Notes: generated by a model not told the origin, from the letters alone. Counted from the first letter of the stretch, positions 8,975 to 19,204 are shown. The stretch is DNA of 64,000 nt from Gilliamella apis (GCF_002142155.1 NZ_NASD01000002.1:102751-166750), one strand, 5' to 3'. Numbers and translations: made by a program.

Positions 8975-11233
8975 ATGGTATCAATTAGAGGCGCCCATCA
9001 ACAAAATGACGAGCATTATACTCTCGCACAGTTTGATGTTGAACAATGGGCAAAACAAGAACTGTTATTAACCAATATTGAATCTTATCAAAAGTTTAAA
9101 GATATTTGGGATTTTTGTTTTGAGCATAGCGCTGGTGCACCAGAGCAAGTCAATTGCTTCCAAAATGCAATTGAAATGGTTGAAATTTTATCAACCTTAA
9201 ATATGGATATTAATAGTTTAGCAACCGCCCTTTTACTACCTTTCTTTGATACTAAAATTATCTGCCGTGAAGATCTACCTGAAAATTTTGACCGTGAAAT
9301 TATTCATATTCTCTCTAGTGTTGTCAAAATGAAAGACATTAGGCAACTCCGTGCTATCCGTAATGGTCATGCAACAAACGAACAAATTGATAGTATTCGC
9401 CGTATGTTACTTGCGATGGTTAATGATTTCCGTAGTGTAGTCATTAAACTAGCTGAGCGTATTACTTATTTACGAAATTTGATGCATGCACCCAAAGAAG
9501 ATCAAGTACTAGCTGCTAAAGAGTGTTTTAATATCTATGCCCCCTTAGCGAATCGACTCGGTATTGGTCAATTAAAATGGGAGCTTGAAGATTTCTGTTT
9601 CCGTTATTTACATCCTGACCAATATCGTTTTATTGCCCATAAATTACATGAAAAACGTCTAGATCGCGAATCATATATCAATCAATTTGTTAAAAATTTA
9701 CAGGATATGATGAATAAAGATCATATTCGTGCCGAAGTTTACGGTCGCCCTAAACATATCTATAGCATATGGCGAAAAATGGAACGTAAACATCTACAAT
9801 TTGAAGATTTATATGATATTCGAGCGGTACGCATCATCTGTGATCGAATCGAAGACTGCTATAATGCCTTAGGCATCGTACATAGCCATTATAAACATAT
9901 TGCAAAAGAATTTGATGACTATGTTGCCAATCCAAAACCCAATGGATATCAATCAATTCATACCGTGGTTTATGGTCCAAATGATAAAACTATTGAAATT
10001 CAAATACGTACCGAACAAATGCACAATGATGCTGAATTAGGTGTAGCAGCGCATTGGAAATACAAAGAAGGTAGTACAGATAAAATGACTGCCTACGATC
10101 AGCGCATTTCTTGGCTACGTAAATTATTAACTTGGCAACAAGAGATGTCAGAAAGTGGTGAAATTCAGGAAACTGTGCGTAGTCAAATTTTTGATGATCG
10201 CGTTTATGTATTTACACCAAAAGGTGATGTTGTTGACTTGCCTGCCGGTTCAACACCGTTAGATTTTGCTTATCACATTCATAGTGATGTTGGTCACCGT
10301 TGTATCGGCGCTAAAGTTGCGGGTCGCATAGTACCGTTTACCTATATATTAAAAACGGGCGATCAAGTTGAAATTATCACCCAAAAACAACCTAATCCAA
10401 GCCGCGATTGGCTAAATCCAAATACTGGATTTGTAAATAGCAGCCGTGCACGAGCAAAAATACAAGCTTGGTTTAAAAAACAAGATCGAGATAAAAATAT
10501 AGCTGCTGGTCAACAAATTTTAGAAAATGAATTAGAACCGTTAAATATTAGCCTAAAAAGTGTCGAAAAGATTCTGATTAGTAAATATAACGCCCATTCG
10601 TTTGACGAAGTATTAGCTGGGATAGGTAGTGGAGATGTTAGAATTAACCAACTGGTTAATTTTATTAATGCCCAATTTAATAAGCCAACAGCTGAAGAGG
10701 AAGATGAAGCTGTTCTTAAACAGATCACCCAAAAATCAACCTCTCAAGCCAAAAATACCAATAAAATATCATCGATAAAAGGTGGTGAAATTATTATTGA
10801 AGGTGTAGATAATTTACTCTACACCATTGCTAATTGTTGTCGCCCTATCCCCGGTGATCCAATTGTCGGTTTTGTTACCCAAGGACGAGGTATTTCAATC
10901 CATCGTTCAGACTGTGAACAGTTGCAAGAGCTAAAAAATCATGCTCCAGAACGAATCACCAGTGCGGTATGGAGTGGTAATCATAACGCAAGTTATACGA
11001 TGGTCATTCGCATCATAGCTAGTGATAGAAGTGGTTTATTGCGAGACATAACAACAATTTTAGCTAATGAAAAAGTAAATGTCTTAGGTGTTTCGAGTCG
11101 CATAGATATGAAACAACAAATTGCAACGATTGATATGGATATGCAAATTTTTGATCAGGACTCTCTTGAAAGAGTTATGAATAAAATTAAACAACTTTCT
11201 GACGTGCTGGAAGCAAAACGCTTACAAGCATAA
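8975..11233 (+). CDS. relA: GTP pyrophosphokinase, (p)ppGpp synthetase I
   Basis: Ribosome-associated stringent-response enzyme that makes (p)ppGpp when uncharged tRNA enters the A site. The 752-residue protein has the long RSH architecture: a degenerate hydrolase domain (about 50-200), a synthetase domain (about 240-370, with YDIRAVRII and NPKPNGYQSIHTVV), TGS (about 410-470, VYVFTPKGDVVDLP), a zinc-finger domain (NCCRPIPGDPIVGF) and a C-terminal ACT domain. In the hydrolase domain the metal-binding HD motif is replaced by LLLPFFDTK. That marks it as RelA-type, synthetase only; a SpoT should exist elsewhere. A hairpin follows the stop. Confidence 0.97.
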   Translation: MVSIRGAHQQNDEHYTLAQFDVEQWAKQELLLTNIESYQKFKDIWDFCFEHSAGAPEQVNCFQNAIEMVEILSTLNMDINSLATALLLPFFDTKIICREDLPENFDREIIHILSSVVKMKDIRQLRAIRNGHATNEQIDSIRRMLLAMVNDFRSVVIKLAERITYLRNLMHAPKEDQVLAAKECFNIYAPLANRLGIGQLKWELEDFCFRYLHPDQYRFIAHKLHEKRLDRESYINQFVKNLQDMMNKDHIRAEVYGRPKHIYSIWRKMERKHLQFEDLYDIRAVRIICDRIEDCYNALGIVHSHYKHIAKEFDDYVANPKPNGYQSIHTVVYGPNDKTIEIQIRTEQMHNDAELGVAAHWKYKEGSTDKMTAYDQRISWLRKLLTWQQEMSESGEIQETVRSQIFDDRVYVFTPKGDVVDLPAGSTPLDFAYHIHSDVGHRCIGAKVAGRIVPFTYILKTGDQVEIITQKQPNPSRDWLNPNTGFVNSSRARAKIQAWFKKQDRDKNIAAGQQILENELEPLNISLKSVEKILISKYNAHSFDEVLAGIGSGDVRINQLVNFINAQFNKPTAEEEDEAVLKQITQKSTSQAKNTNKISSIKGGEIIIEGVDNLLYTIANCCRPIPGDPIVGFVTQGRGISIHRSDCEQLQELKNHAPERITSAVWSGNHNASYTMVIRIIASDRSGLLRDITTILANEKVNVLGVSSRIDMKQQIATIDMDMQIFDQDSLERVMNKIKQLSDVLEAKRLQA

Positions 11234-11239
11234 TAATTC

Positions 11240-11267
11240 GGTTGCCGCTAGTATGTGAGTGGCAACC
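11240..11267. terminator. hairpin between convergent relA and folA
   Basis: Arms ggttgccgct and agtggcaacc pair over 10 bases with one G-U. The hairpin lies in the 45-base gap between the two convergent stops. There is only a short T stretch after it, so the strength is uncertain. Confidence 0.55.
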
Positions 11268-11278
11268 TTATCTATTGA

Positions 11279-11779
11279 TTAACTTCGCTGTAAAATCTCA
11301 AATTGGTAATCATAACAATTTTTATCATCCGCTTTATGATTTTCTGAATAAATTTGTTGCCATGATGTTTGTGAATAATCAGGAAAATAAGTATCGCCCG
11401 TCAATTTGGCATCAATATGAGTTAAATAAAGTCGATTAACTAAAGGTAATACCTGTTGGTAAATATTACCACCGCCTATAATAAAGGCTTCTTCTACTTG
11501 TTGTTGATTAATAATTGATATTGTCTCATCAATCGATTTAACCCAACTAACATTTGGATTAATTGACGTATTACTCTCAGCCTGTCGACTGATGACAATA
11601 TTGTGGCGATTAGGCAATGGTCGACCAATAGATTCAAACGTTTTACGCCCCATAATCACCGGTTTATTTAATGTATTTTTTTTAAACCACGCTAAATCTG
11701 CAGGCATGTGCCATGGCATTTGATTGTTCATACCAATTACACGATTATCCGCCATTGCAACAATTATACTTAATATCAT
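11279..11779 (-). CDS. folA: dihydrofolate reductase
   Basis: NADPH-dependent reduction of dihydrofolate to tetrahydrofolate; target of trimethoprim. I place the start at the internal ATG (MILSIIVAMADNRVIG). It aligns with the family N-terminus and has an aagga ribosome site at the right distance. An ATG 18 bases upstream would add six residues and overlap the previous gene. From this start the product is 166 residues. Asp28 in MPADLAWF is the substrate-protonating acid, and the NADPH motif GRKTFESIGRPLP follows. It is the second gene of a two-gene operon with the glycosyltransferase-like protein. Confidence 0.95.
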   Translation of the reverse strand: MILSIIVAMADNRVIGMNNQMPWHMPADLAWFKKNTLNKPVIMGRKTFESIGRPLPNRHNIVISRQAESNTSINPNVSWVKSIDETISIINQQQVEEAFIIGGGNIYQQVLPLVNRLYLTHIDAKLTGDTYFPDYSQTSWQQIYSENHKADDKNCYDYQFEILQRS

Positions 11780-11789
11780 TGTAGTTCCT

Positions 11790-12869
11790 TTATACATAAC
11801 CTAAAGATTTGATGCATTCACTTACATTACTCGGAAATTTAGTCTGCGACCACAGTCTTTGGCTTAAAGAAAGTAATGTCTCTTTTTGACCTGAAACAAT
11901 CCAATTCGCTAATTCAGTCGCCACATCAGGATAAATAATAGCTTTAGGTGACGGTAGACCAAGCCAGTATTTCAACTTCATATTATTTAAATGTTCCATA
12001 ACGGTTGCCATGTCTAAAGACTGCAAACATTGGGCATTGTAAACTTGCTCAAATTGACCTGCTACTGGTTTAGTTAAAATCTTTTTACCCAAAGATAATG
12101 CTTCTGAAATTAGAGCAAATCCAGTATTTGAAATAATACCAGAACAACTTAATAGAGCTTGAGTAAAATTATCTCGACTTAGCGGTTGCAATAAAATATT
12201 ACCATGCGCAGAAGATTGTTTTATCTCAGGGTGAAAACAACTAAATTGATATTGCGAAAATTGACTTAATAATCCAGTAATTTCAGTTAAATCTTCAAAA
12301 GGCAAATAAACGACAATTTTACCATCTTCAGTTGGTGGTGTAGCAAATGAATCAATCATTGGCGGAACCAATTTATGACCAAAATGGAACCAATGTAAAC
12401 CAATAGGTTGTGTAACTGGAGCATAGTATTTCATAATCACATTTGCTATCGTGCCATATTCTTTAGGCTTGAGATATTGGCAAACAGACTGATTACTGAT
12501 ACCTAAACATTCTCGATTTTGATGATGTGCAGCCCAAGCACTAACTGGTTCAAAATCACTAATAATACAGTCATATGCAGATAAATCTAAATCACGAACA
12601 TCTTTAATTAATCTAAAAGCCCGAATTCTTTGGATAGTTTTACGAAAATTGATTTTGCCATTAAGCGTAGCAAATGAAAGACCAGCAAATGTTCGGTAGT
12701 TGCCAAAAGCTTGCATATCAAAATAATCTTTAGGATCACGACCACTTAAAATATAGTCAACATCCGCTCCAGCCTTTTTTAAAGCTTTGGCTAATGTTCG
12801 ACAACGACTGATATGGCCATTTCCTGTTCCTTGTACTCCAAAAAGAATTTTCATATCGCTATTATTCAT
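11790..12869 (-). CDS. MJ1255/VC2487-family glycosyltransferase
   Basis: GT-B-like protein of 359 residues, of the family that begins with the glycine-rich loop GVQGTGNGHISRCRTLAKAL (as in MurG and UGT-type transferases). The C-terminal half has the conserved SGIISNTGFALISEALSLGKKIL nucleotide-sugar site (described here by its positions, about 263-285). No signal peptide or membrane segment is seen. The substrate is unknown; relatives are thought to act on cell-surface sugars. Either the first ATG or a second at codon 6 (MKILFGVQ) could be the start; neither has a clear ribosome site. It is upstream of folA with a 10-base gap. Confidence 0.75.
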   Translation of the reverse strand: MNNSDMKILFGVQGTGNGHISRCRTLAKALKKAGADVDYILSGRDPKDYFDMQAFGNYRTFAGLSFATLNGKINFRKTIQRIRAFRLIKDVRDLDLSAYDCIISDFEPVSAWAAHHQNRECLGISNQSVCQYLKPKEYGTIANVIMKYYAPVTQPIGLHWFHFGHKLVPPMIDSFATPPTEDGKIVVYLPFEDLTEITGLLSQFSQYQFSCFHPEIKQSSAHGNILLQPLSRDNFTQALLSCSGIISNTGFALISEALSLGKKILTKPVAGQFEQVYNAQCLQSLDMATVMEHLNNMKLKYWLGLPSPKAIIYPDVATELANWIVSGQKETLLSLSQRLWSQTKFPSNVSECIKSLGYV

Positions 12870-13108
12870 AATGTTTTTTATGCGAATATGATACCAGAAC
12901 CAATTATATTTAGCTTATATATTTTTATGATTATCTTGTACTAAATAACCATTAATATATCAATTATTGTTGATGTTACAGATTGAATGATTGGCGATTA
13001 TTAGCAATTGAAGTTGAATAAAACTTCCACTTGTCAAAATAGTATAAATTTAGTGTTTTCTCTAGTAAAATAAATACAAGGTTTGCTAGATTAATTGCGT
13101 GATAAACA

Positions 13109-13477
13109 ATGTCATTAGCCATAAACAAAAAGAAAGTGAATATTTTAATTATATCGACAATCTTTTTGTTTTTTTATTCTATTTGGCATGTTCCACTCAT
13201 TATGTCCAAACCTTGTACTGTTCATCATTCACCTAGCTTACAATCTTTAAGGGTGAACGCAAATCATCACTCTCCAGTAATTGATTTGCCGACTTCTAAA
13301 TCAACAAAACCTTTTATTAGTGAATCAGTTAATCATTGTTTTGCTTGTGGCATGGCTATTGCTAATTATAGCGTTAATATTGATTATCCGATTTACCGTG
13401 AACAATATCTACCAACAAATTTTATTCCTGAATATAAAGAATTTATTCCTGAGTTAAAACCACCAAAAATTAGCTAA
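13109..13477 (+). CDS. small membrane-anchored Cys/His protein upstream of the multicopper oxidase
   Basis: 122 residues, not firmly recognised. The N-terminus has a basic stretch (NKKK) and one hydrophobic segment at about 10-30, so it is a signal anchor or uncleaved signal. The exported part holds a single-Cys and His pairs (CTVHHSP, NANHHSP), then NHCFACGMA, followed by a Pro- and Tyr-rich tail. Size, topology and the CxxC-like motif resemble DUF2946-type proteins often found beside copper genes. It lies 130 bases ahead of the multicopper oxidase on the same strand. A copper-binding or delivery role is inference from context only. Confidence 0.5.
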   Translation: MSLAINKKKVNILIISTIFLFFYSIWHVPLIMSKPCTVHHSPSLQSLRVNANHHSPVIDLPTSKSTKPFISESVNHCFACGMAIANYSVNIDYPIYREQYLPTNFIPEYKEFIPELKPPKIS

Positions 13478-13607
13478 TTTACGCTCTGTTAAATATTAGT
13501 AATAAATACTGGAAATCAATAACACGTTAGCTTGCTGAACGACTAGACGAGTTGGGAGAGCTAACTACTAGTTATTATTTAACTAAATAAATGATTATAG
13601 GAATACT

Positions 13608-15152
13608 ATGAAACGCCGAAATTTTATAATGAATATTACCGCTGCCGTTGGTGGTTTAATTGCGACTAAAGCCATTGCCAAATTGGATCATTCATCAATG
13701 TCTGACATGGTTTGTGATGTTAAATCTGATAATTGTGATAAGGGGGACAACATGCACGATCATATGAATATGAATATGAACAACAAACAACCACAAAAAC
13801 TATTATCTACTTCAGCACTACCAAAAGGTCATGATTTACCCAAATTCCAGCTGTTAAAAAATAGTAGTCATCAATCAGGTATATTTGAAGCTACTATTGA
13901 AGCCAAACCTGTAAAAATTGTATTAACGCCTGATATCACTACAGAATTTTGGGCTTACAATGATTCAATACCTGGGCCACTTATTGAAGTTTATGAAGGT
14001 GATAAAGTCAAATTGACAGTAAAAAATAGACTGTCACAATCAACAACGGTGCACTGGCATGGTTTACTTGTGCCATCAAATCAAGATGGTAATCCACAAG
14101 ATGAAATACCTGCAGGCAGTGAACGTATTTACGAATTTGCCATTCCCGAAGGCAGTGCAGGTACCTATTGGTATCATCCTCATGGTCATAACACCGTTGC
14201 TGAACAAGTCGCTAGAGGATTAGCGGGAGTATTTATAGTTCGTAGTAAAAAAGACCCTTTAGAATCTTTACCGGAACTAAATTGGTTTTTCTCAGATCTG
14301 AAACTGACAGACAAAGGAGAAATTGCCGATAACTCAATGACTGATTGGATGAATGGTCGAGAAGGACAATTTGTATTAATTAATGGTGGTTATCGTCCAA
14401 AAATGAAAGTTAATACTGCAACACGTGTTCGTGTTTGGAATGCCTGTTCTGGACGTTATCTTAACCTTTCAATTCCAGGTTGTGATGTCTTTTTAGTGGG
14501 TAGTGATGGTGGATTAATGCCTGAACCAATTTCCCTTGAAAAGCCACTATTATTATCACCTGCCGAACGCGCAGAATTGGTAATTTTACCCAAACAAACC
14601 GGTACGGTTTACTTACAATCAATTGGTTATGATCGCGGTAAGATGGGAAATGTACCACCAGAACAAGATATAATACTTGCTGAATTAGAGTTACAACAAG
14701 CAAATTCGATTGTTTTACCTTCGCCATTACGAACTCTACCTAAAATTGGTGAAGCAAAAGCGTATAAAACGCTTGAATATACAGAGGTCATGGACAAGAA
14801 CGAACCAAGAGGTGGCATGCTGTTTTTAATTAATGGCAAACGCCATGATATGAAACGAATTGATCTAGAAAGCAAAATCCATGATGTTGAGGAATGGACA
14901 ATATTTAATAATTCACATATGGATCATAATTTCCATATTCATGGTACACAATTCACGGTTGTATCGCATGAATTTGATGGTAAAAAATATCCACCAGAAT
15001 ATATTGCATTAAAAGATACCATCAATTTACGTCCTCACGAAAAAATCACCATAAAAATTCAACAAAATATGCCAGGATTACGCATGTATCATTGCCATAT
15101 TGTTGAACATGAAACACTCGGTATGATGGGACAATTAATGGTTAAGGATTAG
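13608..15152 (+). CDS. periplasmic multicopper oxidase, CueO-like
   Basis: Three-cupredoxin oxidase that couples substrate or Cu(I) oxidation to reduction of oxygen to water. The N-terminus MKRRNFIMNITAAVGGL is a twin-arginine signal. All four copper-ligand motifs are present: TTVHWHGL (about 146-153), GTYWYHPHGH (about 185-194), DHNFHIHG (about 439-446) and MYHCHIVEHETLGMM (about 493-507). At 514 residues it lacks the methionine-rich insertion found in domain 3 of E. coli CueO. A Met/His/Cys-rich segment (DMVCDVKSDNCD, then HDHMNMNMNN) follows the signal peptide instead. Copper tolerance is the likely role; laccase-like use of phenols is the alternative. An rr-independent start is not needed: the ATG has a ribosome site. 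Confidence 0.88.
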   Translation: MKRRNFIMNITAAVGGLIATKAIAKLDHSSMSDMVCDVKSDNCDKGDNMHDHMNMNMNNKQPQKLLSTSALPKGHDLPKFQLLKNSSHQSGIFEATIEAKPVKIVLTPDITTEFWAYNDSIPGPLIEVYEGDKVKLTVKNRLSQSTTVHWHGLLVPSNQDGNPQDEIPAGSERIYEFAIPEGSAGTYWYHPHGHNTVAEQVARGLAGVFIVRSKKDPLESLPELNWFFSDLKLTDKGEIADNSMTDWMNGREGQFVLINGGYRPKMKVNTATRVRVWNACSGRYLNLSIPGCDVFLVGSDGGLMPEPISLEKPLLLSPAERAELVILPKQTGTVYLQSIGYDRGKMGNVPPEQDIILAELELQQANSIVLPSPLRTLPKIGEAKAYKTLEYTEVMDKNEPRGGMLFLINGKRHDMKRIDLESKIHDVEEWTIFNNSHMDHNFHIHGTQFTVVSHEFDGKKYPPEYIALKDTINLRPHEKITIKIQQNMPGLRMYHCHIVEHETLGMMGQLMVKD

Positions 15153-15161
15153 TTAACTATA

Positions 15162-15191
15162 TACCCACTATAAAACATGGTGGGTATTTTT
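15162..15191 (+). terminator. rho-independent terminator of the multicopper oxidase gene
   Basis: Arms tacccac (15162-15168) and gtgggta (15180-15186) are followed by five T. It begins 10 bases after the stop codon and isolates the oxidase from secM. Confidence 0.8.
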
Positions 15192-15284
15192 AATTACTAT
15201 TACCATAAAAATTCGAATATTCAGACAGTTTATTAATCAATAATAGTTTTTCATTTTGGCAAAAAATGCTAAGATACTGCGGTT

Positions 15285-15629
15285 ATGACTATGATTAATT
15301 ACTGGCAACATATAAGTAAACGCCTTATTATTAAAACCGCATTATCGCACTTATTATTAGGTGTAATTGCTACTGGGTTCGGTTTTTACCAACAAAATGC
15401 TTTACCAGTTCAATCAGTTACTACTCAAGTTGGTATTATTGCGATTACCGAAATAGTTCAAGATCAGCAAATTCCAACTAAAAAAGCCTCGCAAATCTTA
15501 TCTTTGTCACCAAAACAGCATTACGATAAGCAAATTATCGTACGAAATTATGACGAAGTTAGTCCAAATACTGTTATTCGATTATCTCCCTATAATGGAA
15601 TAAGAGCCGGTCCAAACGCTACCGCTTAA
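15285..15629 (+). CDS. secM: SecM-type secretion monitor / arrest peptide
   Basis: Leader protein that senses Sec export and tunes secA translation: it stalls its own ribosome until pulled by the translocase. At 114 residues it is shorter than E. coli SecM (170). Residues about 12-33 form an export signal resembling the E. coli one (SHLLLGVIATGFGF compared with PHLLLGMVAASLGL). The C-terminus ends GIRAGPNATA, so the arrest core GIRAGP sits exactly four residues before the stop, as in E. coli. The upstream arrest residues F and W are replaced (P and R at the equivalent positions). secA begins 87 bases downstream. Position, signal and core motif make the call firm; arrest activity is not proven. 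Confidence 0.88.
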   Translation: MTMINYWQHISKRLIIKTALSHLLLGVIATGFGFYQQNALPVQSVTTQVGIIAITEIVQDQQIPTKKASQILSLSPKQHYDKQIIVRNYDEVSPNTVIRLSPYNGIRAGPNATA

Positions 15630-15664
15630 TAGATTTTACATAATCAAATTAATTAATTTATTCA

Positions 15665-15682
15665 ATAAGGTTTAATCCTTAT
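15665..15682 (+). promoter_or_regulatory. hairpin in the secM-secA intergenic RNA
   Basis: Arms ataagg and ccttat enclose tttaat. A ctccc stretch follows and could pair weakly with the purine-rich secA ribosome site (aagagaaaag, about 15704-15713). In E. coli the secA ribosome site is sequestered by a secM-secA stem that SecM stalling opens; this would be the equivalent, on weak pairing. Confidence 0.4.
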
Positions 15683-15716
15683 ATCTCCCATTATAAAAAA
15701 CAATAAGAGAAAAGTT

Positions 15717-18446
15717 ATGTTATTAAAATTATTAACTAAAGTATTCGGTAGCCGTAATGAACGCGTATTAAAATCTATGCGTAAGCGTGTTGAAACCATC
15801 AATGCCCTTGAACCAGCAATGGAAGCATTAAGCGATGATGAACTTAAGGCAAAAACTAACGAATTTAAACAAAAAATTGCCGACGGTACAAAATTAGACG
15901 ATATATTAGAAGAAGCTTTTGCCGTAGTCCGTGAAGCAAGTAAGCGTGTATTTGGTATGCGTCATTTTGATGTGCAATTAATTGGTGGTATGGTTCTAAA
16001 TGAACGTTGTATAGCTGAAATGCGTACCGGTGAAGGTAAAACATTAACCGCAACGTTGCCTGCTTATTTAAATGCGTTAACCGGTAAAGGCGTACATGTT
16101 GTCACAGTTAATGATTATTTAGCACAGCGTGATGCTGAAAATAATCGCCCTTTATTCGAATTTTTAGGATTAACGGTGGGAATCAATTTACCTAATATGC
16201 CACCACATATAAAACGTGAAGCTTACAATGCCGACATCACTTATGGTACTAACAACGAATATGGGTTTGACTATTTGCGTGACAATATGGTCTTTAGTAA
16301 AGAGGCCCGAGTACAACGCCCACTTCATTATGCTTTAGTGGATGAGGTCGATTCAATTTTAATTGATGAAGCAAGAACACCACTAATTATTTCTGGTCAA
16401 GCAGAAGACAGCTCAGATAGATATGTTAGTATCGATAAAATCATTCCACATTTAATCCGTCAAGAAAAAGAAGATTCGGATCAGTTCCAAGGTGATGGAG
16501 ACTTCTCAATTGATGAAAAATCTCGTCAGGTTAACTTAACCGAACGAGGTTTAATTAAGGTTGAAGAATTACTAATAAAACAAGGCATTATGAAAGGTGA
16601 TGAATCACTTTACGCACCTAGTAATATTGTACTAATGCACCATGTTAATGCAGCGCTTCGTGCCCATCACTTATTCCATCGTGATGTTGATTATATTGTT
16701 AGAGACAATGAAATCGTTATTGTTGATGAACATACAGGCCGTACAATGGATGGTCGTCGTTGGTCTGACGGTTTACACCAAGCGGTTGAAGCTAAAGAGC
16801 ATGTTAAAATTCAAAATGAGAATCAAACATTAGCCTCTATCACTTTCCAAAATTATTTCCGTCTCTATGAAAAATTAGCTGGTATGACAGGTACTGCTGA
16901 TACTGAAGCTTTCGAATTTAACCAAATTTATGGTTTGGATACTATTGTAATTCCTACCAACCGACCTATGGTAAGAAAAGATCAGCCTGATCTTGTCTAT
17001 ATGACCGAAAAAGAAAAGATCGATGCTATCGTGGCTGATGTACAAGCTTGTGTTAAACGAGGACAACCGGTATTAGTCGGTACTGCATCTATCGAGAAAT
17101 CAGAGCTTGTCTCACATGCCTTTAAAAAAGCAGGCATCAAACATAATGTTCTTAACGCCAAATTCCATGCGCAAGAAGCCGAAATTATTGCTGACGCAGG
17201 TAGTAAAGGGGCCGTAACAATCGCAACGAATATGGCTGGTCGTGGTACAGATATTATGCTTGGTGGTAACTGGCAAAGTGAAGTTGCAAAATTAGAAAAT
17301 CCTACTGAAGCAGATATCGAAAAAGCGAAACAAGCATGGCAAGCGAAACATGAAGAAGTTATTGAACTAGGTGGATTATATATTCTTGGTACAGAACGTC
17401 ATGAATCACGCCGAATTGATAATCAATTACGTGGTCGTGCTGGTCGTCAAGGGGATCCAGGCGCTTCTCGCTTTTATCTATCATTAGAAGACCCACTAAT
17501 GCGTATCTTCGCATCAGATCGTGTCGGTAATATGATGCGTAAATTTGGTATGAAAGAAGGTGAAGCAATTGAACATCCATGGATTACTAAAGCTATCGCT
17601 AATGCTCAGAAAAAAGTTGAAAGTCGCAACTTTGATATTCGTAAACAATTACTTGAATATGATGATGTTGCCAATGATCAACGTAAAGCTATTTATAGCC
17701 AACGCAATGATTTATTAGATAACGTAGATATCAAAGAGACAATTGATTCAATACGTGGGGATGTATTTTCGACGGTTATTGATCAATATATTCCACCACA
17801 ATCGATTGAAGAAATGTGGGATGTTGCTGGATTAGAAGCAGCCTTAAAAAATGATTTCGATTTAGATTTACCTATCGCTAAATGGCTTGATGAAGAGCAA
17901 AATCTTCATGAAGAAAATTTACGTGAACGCATCTTACAACTTGCACAAGATAAATATCTTGAAAAAGAAACTGCAGCTGGCGCTGACGCCTTCAGACAAT
18001 TCGAAAAAAGCGTTATGTTACAAACACTTGATACGTTATGGAAAGAGCATTTATCTGCTATGGATTATTTACGTCAAGGCATTCATTTACGAGGATATGC
18101 ACAAAAAGATCCTAAACAGGAATACAAACGTGAATCATTCAATATGTTTGCCAATATGTTAGAATCTTTGAAATATGATGTAATTGGTATTTTAAGCCGC
18201 GTACAAATTCGTTCACAAGAAGAAGTTGATGAAGCTGAACGTCAACGTCAAGCTGAAATTGAAAGATTAATGGCGAAACAACAGGCTAACCATGAATCAG
18301 TGACCGGTATTGATGGTGAGAATGATGGGCAAGCATCAAATTCATCACAACCGATTGTCCGCACGCAAGCTAAAGTAGGACGTAATGATCCTTGTCCATG
18401 TGGATCTGGAAAAAAATATAAACATTGTCATGGAGCTGTTAATTAA
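15717..18446 (+). CDS. secA: preprotein translocase ATPase SecA
   Basis: Motor that pushes unfolded preproteins through SecYEG. The 909-residue protein is full length. The Walker A motif is MRTGEGKTL near residue 102 and the DEAD-type Walker B is DEVDSILID near 208. The preprotein cross-linking domain follows, then the second nucleotide-binding fold ([15 protein letters not shown] and [10 protein letters not shown]). A linker leads to the zinc-binding SEC-C tail [14 protein letters not shown], which binds SecB and lipid. It is downstream of the secM leader, as in E. coli. Confidence 0.98.
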   Translation: MLLKLLTKVFGSRNERVLKSMRKRVETINALEPAMEALSDDELKAKTNEFKQKIADGTKLDDILEEAFAVVREASKRVFGMRHFDVQLIGGMVLNERCIAEMRTGEGKTLTATLPAYLNALTGKGVHVVTVNDYLAQRDAENNRPLFEFLGLTVGINLPNMPPHIKREAYNADITYGTNNEYGFDYLRDNMVFSKEARVQRPLHYALVDEVDSILIDEARTPLIISGQAEDSSDRYVSIDKIIPHLIRQEKEDSDQFQGDGDFSIDEKSRQVNLTERGLIKVEELLIKQGIMKGDESLYAPSNIVLMHHVNAALRAHHLFHRDVDYIVRDNEIVIVDEHTGRTMDGRRWSDGLHQAVEAKEHVKIQNENQTLASITFQNYFRLYEKLAGMTGTADTEAFEFNQIYGLDTIVIPTNRPMVRKDQPDLVYMTEKEKIDAIVADVQACVKRGQPVLVGTASIEKSELVSHAFKKAGIKHNVLNAKFHAQEAEIIADAGSKGAVTIATNMAGRGTDIMLGGNWQSEVAKLENPTEADIEKAKQAWQAKHEEVIELGGLYILGTERHESRRIDNQLRGRAGRQGDPGASRFYLSLEDPLMRIFASDRVGNMMRKFGMKEGEAIEHPWITKAIANAQKKVESRNFDIRKQLLEYDDVANDQRKAIYSQRNDLLDNVDIKETIDSIRGDVFSTVIDQYIPPQSIEEMWDVAGLEAALKNDFDLDLPIAKWLDEEQNLHEENLRERILQLAQDKYLEKETAAGADAFRQFEKSVMLQTLDTLWKEHLSAMDYLRQGIHLRGYAQKDPKQEYKRESFNMFANMLESLKYDVIGILSRVQIRSQEEVDEAERQRQAEIERLMAKQQANHESVTGIDGENDGQASNSSQPIVRTQAKVGRNDPCPCGSGKKYKHCHGAVN

Positions 18447-18515
18447 GCCAAAAATTTAGTATGATTAAACAATATTGATGTTTAAATCAACGAATTTTGT
18501 TACTTAAAAATCAAA

Positions 18516-18537
18516 AGGGAAAGCATAGTCTTTCCCT
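18516..18537 (+). terminator. hairpin between secA and mutT
   Basis: Arms agggaaag and ctttccct enclose a 6-base loop 70 bases after the secA stop. No long T run follows; it may attenuate read-through into mutT. Confidence 0.5.
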
Positions 18538-18563
18538 AACTTTAATCATAAACAGACAGGACC

Positions 18564-18968
18564 ATGAAAAAACATACTGAAATTGCTGTAGGTATAATTC
18601 GTTCACAAGATTGTCAAATTTTTATCACCCAACGCGGTGAAGATTCTCATCTTGCTGGTTTTTGGGAGTTCCCTGGCGGAAAAATCGAAACTGGTGAAAC
18701 ACCTTATCAAACATTAGAACGCGAAATAGCCGAAGAAGTCGATATCCACATTCATCAGGCTCAATTTTTAAAAACCTTTGAACACAGTTATGATGATCGC
18801 GATATCACAATTCATGCCTACTTAGTAGAAGAATGGGATGGCGTCCCTTTTGCGAAAGAAGGGCAACCAAGCCGTTGGATTGATCAAGAAGATCTGAATG
18901 CAGATGAATTTCCTGATGCTAATAGACTAATTATTGAAATGCTTAAAAATTTAGATAAGCAAATTTAA
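18564..18968 (+). CDS. mutT: 8-oxo-dGTP diphosphatase
   Basis: Nudix hydrolase that removes 8-oxo-dGTP from the nucleotide pool and so prevents A:T to C:G transversions. The 134-residue protein has the Nudix box at 39-61, beginning GGKIETGE and containing REIAEEV. The penultimate position of the box is Asp60 where Gly is usual; the metal-binding glutamates are intact. The upstream FWEFPGGK and downstream FEHSYDDRDI segments are typical MutT. secA-mutT order is conserved in enterobacteria. Confidence 0.93.
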   Translation: MKKHTEIAVGIIRSQDCQIFITQRGEDSHLAGFWEFPGGKIETGETPYQTLEREIAEEVDIHIHQAQFLKTFEHSYDDRDITIHAYLVEEWDGVPFAKEGQPSRWIDQEDLNADEFPDANRLIIEMLKNLDKQI

Positions 18969-19204
18969 TTTATCACTAATATTAGTTAAGAATTTGGCTT
19001 GTCAGCTATTCTTAGCTAAGGTCTCACCAAAAATTTCATTGTGATTTAATTTGCTATACTTCGACCAAAATTGATTAAAATTCAATCATTCATTTCCCTG
19101 CCACTGGATTAATATCCCCAATATGCGTATTATTAACGCGATTTTCTCTTAATTTTGACAATTATTAGAGATTATCTTGTTTATTTTAAGAAGGTATAAA
19201 AACA

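Noticed and set aside
13021..13108. CueR-type operator before the copper genes
   Set aside because: Searched by eye for the ccttcc...ggaagg type palindrome; only a cttccac fragment is present, without the second half.
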